Shown here piece by piece: positions 8,099 to 10,490 of a stretch of DNA of 10,490 nucleotides (the first letter of the stretch is position 1; every line of letters begins with the position of its first letter). Made by a program: the position numbers and the translations under genes. Location of the stretch: positions 1 through 10,490 of the forward strand of contig JACQQR010000218.1 of the NCBI GenBank assembly GCA_016206875.1. The letters are read 5' to 3'. The notes under the pieces are model-generated. The model was not told the origin of the DNA, did no database searches, and was given only the letters and a program-made list of their open reading frames with translations. The stretch comes from Candidatus Omnitrophota bacterium. GTDB lineage: Bacteria > Omnitrophota > Omnitrophia > Omnitrophales > JACROU01.

Positions 8099-8506
8099 AT
8101 GGCAAAGATAAGTAAATTTGAAGATTTGATTGCCTGGCAAAAGGCCAGAACTTTGGCCAAAACAGTTTATCAAATTACAAAAGCAGGCAGTTTTGCAAAA
8201 GATTTTGGGTTGGCTGGCCAAATACAAAGGGCCTCAGTTTCTGTGATGTCCAATCTGGCAGAGGGTTTTGAAAGGTCACGTTTAGGAGAATTTCATCAAT
8301 ATCTTTCTATGGCAAAAGCTTCTTGCGGAGAAGTGCGATCGCAGCTTTATGTAGCTCTTGATGTAGGATATATACAACGTGCTGACTTTGAAAAAATAAT
8401 GAGCATGGCTGAAGAAACAAGCAAAGTGATAGGCGGATTAAGAGCAGCTATTGGCGCTGCCAAAGTTAGGCATACTCAGGACTCAGCACTCAGGACTCAG
8501 GACTAG
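8099..8506 (+). CDS. Four-helix-bundle protein (23S rRNA intervening-sequence / IVP family)
   Basis: 135 residues. The family pattern is clear: 'FEDLIAWQKARTLAKTVYQIT' near the N-terminus, then 'FGLAGQIQRASVSVMSNLAEG', a short basic 'ERSR', and 'EFHQYLSMAKASCGEV' with two further helices. Known members form a small four-helix bundle and occur inside 23S rRNA gene insertions and as free-standing genes; biochemical function is not established, though relatives of the same fold are the Avd proteins of diversity-generating retroelements. ATG 8099 fits the family start; GTG 8078 would add seven residues read from the left repeat arm. The C-terminal residues after 'AAKVRH' (TQDSALRTQD) are translated from the right repeat arm and are unlikely to be ancestral. 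It lies 7 nt after queG and 4 nt before corA, so it is probably co-transcribed. It is somewhat more AT-rich than queG and corA. Confidence 0.9.
   Translation: MAKISKFEDLIAWQKARTLAKTVYQITKAGSFAKDFGLAGQIQRASVSVMSNLAEGFERSRLGEFHQYLSMAKASCGEVRSQLYVALDVGYIQRADFEKIMSMAEETSKVIGGLRAAIGAAKVRHTQDSALRTQD
8474..8504 (+). repeat. Right repeat arm: tandem 7-nt units
   Basis: From 8475 the sequence reads CTCAGGA, CTCAGCA, CTCAGGA, CTCAGGA, then CT: four 7-nt units, one with a single change. Positions 8475-8490 are the exact reverse complement of the left arm at 8077-8092. It encodes the tail of the small protein, abuts its TAG stop, and its last AGGA (8499-8502) sits 8 nt before the corA ATG. Confidence 0.9.
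8499..8502 (+). promoter_or_regulatory. Probable corA ribosome-binding site inside the repeat
   Basis: AGGA lies 8 nt upstream of the corA ATG at 8511 and is the only Shine-Dalgarno-like sequence at a suitable distance. It is part of the last 7-nt repeat unit, so if the element was inserted, it now provides the corA translation signal. Confidence 0.45.
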
Positions 8507-8510
8507 ACTT

Positions 8511-9503
8511 ATGCTGCAAATCTTTAGCCTCGACATAGATGGTAAGCTGAAGCGCTCGGAAGATGCGCGCGATATGGAAGGTCTGCTCAAAGAAAGCAAG
8601 AACATATTTTGGGTGGATATCGAGGACCTGACGCAGCGCGAAATCGATGTGCTCACCAACGTATTTCAATTTCATCCGCTGGCCGTGGAAGATTGCGTCA
8701 AAAGTAATTCCTATCCGAAAATCGATGACTTTGAAAAATATCTCTTTTTGATTTTCCACGCGGTAAATTTTTCCGCGCCTACGCAGGAGTTCACGTCCAT
8801 TGAAGTGAATATTTTCCTGGGCCCTAATTTTTTGGTGACGATTCATCAAGGGCCGGTGCGTTCCGTGGATCTTCAGCGCGAGAAATGCGAACGCAATCCC
8901 GCGCAATTTTTAGGCAAGAACCCCGATTTTCTGCTGTACTCAATTTTGAGCAAGCTGGCCGATCATTACATTCCGATTTTGGCGGATATCGATGACACGA
9001 TGGAAGAGCTCGAGGATTTGATTCTCCTGGAGCCTTCCAAAGAGGTGATGCATCAAATTTTCAAGATGAGAAAAGTGGTGCTTCAGATTCGCCGCGTGCT
9101 GGGGCCCCAGCGCGACACGATTTACCATCTTTCACGCGGCGCTTACCCCGAAATCGCCAAAAAAAATCTGATTTATTACCGCGATATTTACGACCACATG
9201 TTCCGTGTCTACGAAATGGCGGAAATGTACCGCGATTTAGTGGCCGGCATTCTCGATTTGTATGTTTCTGTCATCACGCATCAACAGTCTGAGCAAACGC
9301 ATCAAACCAACCGGGTTATGAAAACCCTCACGTTAATGGCCACCATCTTCCTTCCGCTCACCGTCATCACCGGTATCTATGGCATGAATTTCCAGCATAT
9401 GCCCGAGCTGGCCTGGAAATTCGGTTACGCCTGGGTATTGGGCCTCATGCTCGCCGTAGCCATGTTCCTGGTGGGTTTATTCAAATTCAAACTCTGGATT
9501 TAG
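8511..9503 (+). CDS. corA: CorA-family magnesium/divalent cation channel
   Basis: 330 residues, normal for the family. A cytoplasmic alpha/beta domain fills the N-terminal two thirds ('FWVDIEDLTQREIDVL', 'FHPLAVEDCV', 'YLFLIFHAV'), followed by the long stalk helices and two C-terminal membrane helices at about 268-289 and 305-326. The signature YGMNF (GMN at 291-293) directly follows the first membrane helix, as in CorA; ZntB relatives normally carry a changed motif here. CorA forms homopentameric channels in the inner membrane that import Mg2+ and sometimes Co2+ or Ni2+. ATG 8511 is chosen because an upstream in-frame start at 8451 would only add residues read from the 7-nt repeat. It is the last gene of the queG cluster. 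No functional tie to queuosine synthesis is implied by position alone. Confidence 0.93.
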   Translation: MLQIFSLDIDGKLKRSEDARDMEGLLKESKNIFWVDIEDLTQREIDVLTNVFQFHPLAVEDCVKSNSYPKIDDFEKYLFLIFHAVNFSAPTQEFTSIEVNIFLGPNFLVTIHQGPVRSVDLQREKCERNPAQFLGKNPDFLLYSILSKLADHYIPILADIDDTMEELEDLILLEPSKEVMHQIFKMRKVVLQIRRVLGPQRDTIYHLSRGAYPEIAKKNLIYYRDIYDHMFRVYEMAEMYRDLVAGILDLYVSVITHQQSEQTHQTNRVMKTLTLMATIFLPLTVITGIYGMNFQHMPELAWKFGYAWVLGLMLAVAMFLVGLFKFKLWI

Positions 9504-9508
9504 CCAAT

Positions 9509-9537
9509 TTGAATTATCTCCTTTAGCAGGCTATACT
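9509..9537 (+). promoter_or_regulatory. Sigma-70-type promoter for the gene at 9588
   Basis: TTGAAT (9509-9514, four of six) and TATACT (9532-9537, five of six) are spaced by exactly 17 nt. Transcription would start near 9544, giving a leader of about 44 nt. It begins 6 nt after the corA stop, so the next gene can be transcribed independently of the queG-corA cluster. Confidence 0.6.
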
Positions 9538-9570
9538 TCCCTTGATTTTAAAGGCTTTTAAAGAAGCTTG

Positions 9571-9576
9571 AAGGAG
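9571..9576 (+). promoter_or_regulatory. Shine-Dalgarno supporting a TTG start
   Basis: AAGGAG ends 11 nt before the TTG at 9588. The frame has a stop at 9549-9551 and no other start codon between that stop and 9588, so this site decides the start. The next in-frame ATG (within 'SIMAG', residue 35) would discard the signal peptide. Confidence 0.7.
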
Positions 9577-9587
9577 ACCTTATCCCT

Positions 9588-10490
9588 TTGTTTTCTGCCA
9601 TAGTTTCAGCAAAAAAAGTTGTAGCTTTTGCCACGTCATTCTTCTTTTTGGCAAATACCTTAGCCTACGGGCAAGCGCCTTTTTCAATAATGGCCGGCAC
9701 ACCGGCTGTTGCTGCCCACCCCGTATTTGGCGGCATCCATATTCCTCAGGAATTCGGGAGTATAGAAGAGCAATCCTTCGCCGGCTTACCCGAAGATCCT
9801 CATCACCCCTTCATTATTCACATTCAAGACGCGCACGCCAATTACGCCGCGCAAAAAAATACCGCAGCCATTCTTGAATACCTCAAAAAAAACTATGGGT
9901 TTGATTTAGTGCTCTCCGAAGGTGCGCTGGGTCCGCTGGACAAAGTCAATTTGCGCTTCGCTCCTGATCCGGAAACAAATCGTCGCATTGCTGAAGAGCT
10001 GGCAAACCAGGGACGGATGACCAGCGAAGATCTATTTTTGTTTGGTGACGGAAGAGGAATCGAATTTGAGGGAATAGAAAATCCAAAACTTTACCGCGAA
10101 GAAATCCGGCATTTAAAAGAAGTATTCACCCACAGATCCAACATTGAATCTTATCTGGCCAATGAAGAAAAGCGTTTGGAATCCGGTTTTAGCCGTTTTC
10201 CCAGGATGCTATGTTCGCTACTGCGGCTTTATCTGGCGCTTGATGCCGAACACTCCAAAAAATCATTCGCTCAAAATTTAAATACGCTGCGTCACCTGAG
10301 CCAAGAAATTCTCGCCCGTGATCTGGCGCACGCGCGCGAGCAGCGCCAATTCCCCAATCTAGTGCGCTGGTTTAAGCTCACGCGCGACGAGGCAAAGCTG
10401 GATATGAAAGCGGCGCGAAAAGAGTGGATAGAAATACGGTCGTGGGTCGTCAGTCGTGGGTCGTCAGGAAGCTTGCTCACGACTGACGAC
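9588..10490 (+). CDS. Secreted protein with the same N-terminal domain as the giant gene, 3' end beyond window
   Basis: 301 codons are present and no stop is reached. The TTG start is backed by AAGGAG upstream. Residues 1-28 form a signal peptide: KK at 9-10, a hydrophobic stretch of about residues 11-25, and a likely cut after AYG. The following domain parallels the giant protein: 'EFGSIEE' matches 'KFGFITE', 'IHIQDAHANYAAQKN' (H83) matches 'VMQDPHVNIQAQFN', 'LVLSEG' (E111) matches 'IALEG', and 'EFEGIENPKLY' matches 'IAGIEDAALY'. These positions suggest a TraB/ChaN/TIKI-like metal-binding or hydrolase fold; that assignment is inference, and the second Gx.H motif expected later lies beyond the window. 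From residue 285 on, the protein is translated from a tandem and inverted repeat and looks unlike the helical region before it. It is transcribed from its own promoter after corA. Whether kinase modules follow, as in the giant gene, cannot be seen. Confidence 0.85.
   Translation, partial: MFSAIVSAKKVVAFATSFFFLANTLAYGQAPFSIMAGTPAVAAHPVFGGIHIPQEFGSIEEQSFAGLPEDPHHPFIIHIQDAHANYAAQKNTAAILEYLKKNYGFDLVLSEGALGPLDKVNLRFAPDPETNRRIAEELANQGRMTSEDLFLFGDGRGIEFEGIENPKLYREEIRHLKEVFTHRSNIESYLANEEKRLESGFSRFPRMLCSLLRLYLALDAEHSKKSFAQNLNTLRHLSQEILARDLAHAREQRQFPNLVRWFKLTRDEAKLDMKAARKEWIEIRSWVVSRGSSGSLLTTDD
10439..10490 (+). repeat. 7-nt-unit tandem repeat with 13-bp inverted repeat at window end
   Basis: A 14-nt unit GTCGTGGGTCGTCA is repeated twice in perfect tandem (10439-10466), itself two 7-nt variants (GTCGTGG, GTCGTCA). 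GTCGTCAGTCGTG (10446-10458) is perfectly inverted as CACGACTGACGAC (10478-10490), with a 19-nt loop that holds an AAGCTT. The second arm ends exactly at the last base of the window, so it may extend further. It stays in frame with the host gene. Confidence 0.9.

Larger units (their letters stand above)
8077..8504 (+). mobile_element. Candidate small mobile element carrying a four-helix-bundle gene
   Basis: One small gene is enclosed by inverted repeats and wedged between queG and corA, two unrelated housekeeping genes. The protein belongs to the family first known from intervening sequences inserted in bacterial 23S rRNA genes, which are also bracketed by complementary arms. The right arm is longer, with two extra 7-nt units outside the 16-bp match. 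I see no transposase and no convincing target-site duplication, so mobility would depend on the small protein or on enzymes supplied in trans. The mobile-element reading is inference. Confidence 0.45.

Noticed and set aside
8474..8504. CRISPR-like or microsatellite reading of the tandem 7-nt units
   Set aside because: There are no spacers between units, and a plain microsatellite does not explain the exact inverted 16-bp copy about 400 nt upstream.
8077..8511. Diversity-generating retroelement around the four-helix-bundle gene
   Set aside because: The fold resembles Avd proteins, but no reverse transcriptase, template repeat or variable repeat is present in the window.
8490..8906. 138-codon minus-strand open frame over the corA start
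   Set aside because: It is antisense to the conserved CorA N-terminal domain and shows no family motif.
9479..9514. ATTCAAATT/AATTTGAAT 9-bp inverted repeat over the corA stop as a terminator
   Set aside because: The stem is all A/T except one pair, the loop is 18 nt, no T-run follows, and its right arm overlaps the -35 box of the next gene.

Overview
This window looks like chromosomal DNA of an uncultivated Gram-negative-type bacterium. My best guess is Omnitrophota. The reasons are a giant multi-domain protein with a signal peptide, two proteins sharing a secreted N-terminal domain with a 'QD[AP]H.N..AQ' signature, and a small four-helix-bundle gene bracketed by short repeats. This placement is inference from remembered family patterns, not from a marker gene.

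Layout, all genes on the + strand: (1) 1-114, leader with a weak promoter candidate. (2) 115-6996, one gene for a protein of about 2,290 residues: signal peptide, an N-terminal domain that resembles the TraB/ChaN/TIKI group, two tandem kinase-plus-helical-tail units made by internal duplication, a third kinase of different ancestry lying in markedly AT-rich DNA, and an unrecognised C-terminal domain. (3) 6997-7104, intergenic with two hairpins. (4) 7105-9503, a tight cluster: queG (epoxyqueuosine reductase, last step of queuosine synthesis in tRNA), a four-helix-bundle (23S rRNA intervening-sequence-type) gene, and corA (divalent metal channel). (5) 9504-9587, intergenic with a good sigma-70-type promoter and a Shine-Dalgarno site. 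(6) 9588 to the window end, the 5' part of a second secreted protein whose N-terminal domain is paralogous to that of the giant protein.

The most unusual structure is around the four-helix-bundle gene. It is bracketed by a perfect 16-bp inverted repeat built from a 7-nt unit. The left arm supplies the last codons and stop of queG, and the right arm encodes the C-terminal tail of the small protein and holds the likely ribosome-binding site of corA. The last 52 bases of the window contain a second 7-nt-unit repeat with a similar pattern but different sequence, sitting in frame inside the last gene. Together they suggest a family of small inserting elements that write themselves into coding sequence without breaking it.

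The other striking object is the giant protein. It has three protein-kinase folds that keep the catalytic Asp, Lys and Asn, yet it begins with a signal peptide. A short A-x-S-L-G motif sits 20-22 residues before the glycine loop of each kinase and again before the C-terminal domain, marking the module boundaries. No functional link between the giant protein and the queG-corA cluster is evident.
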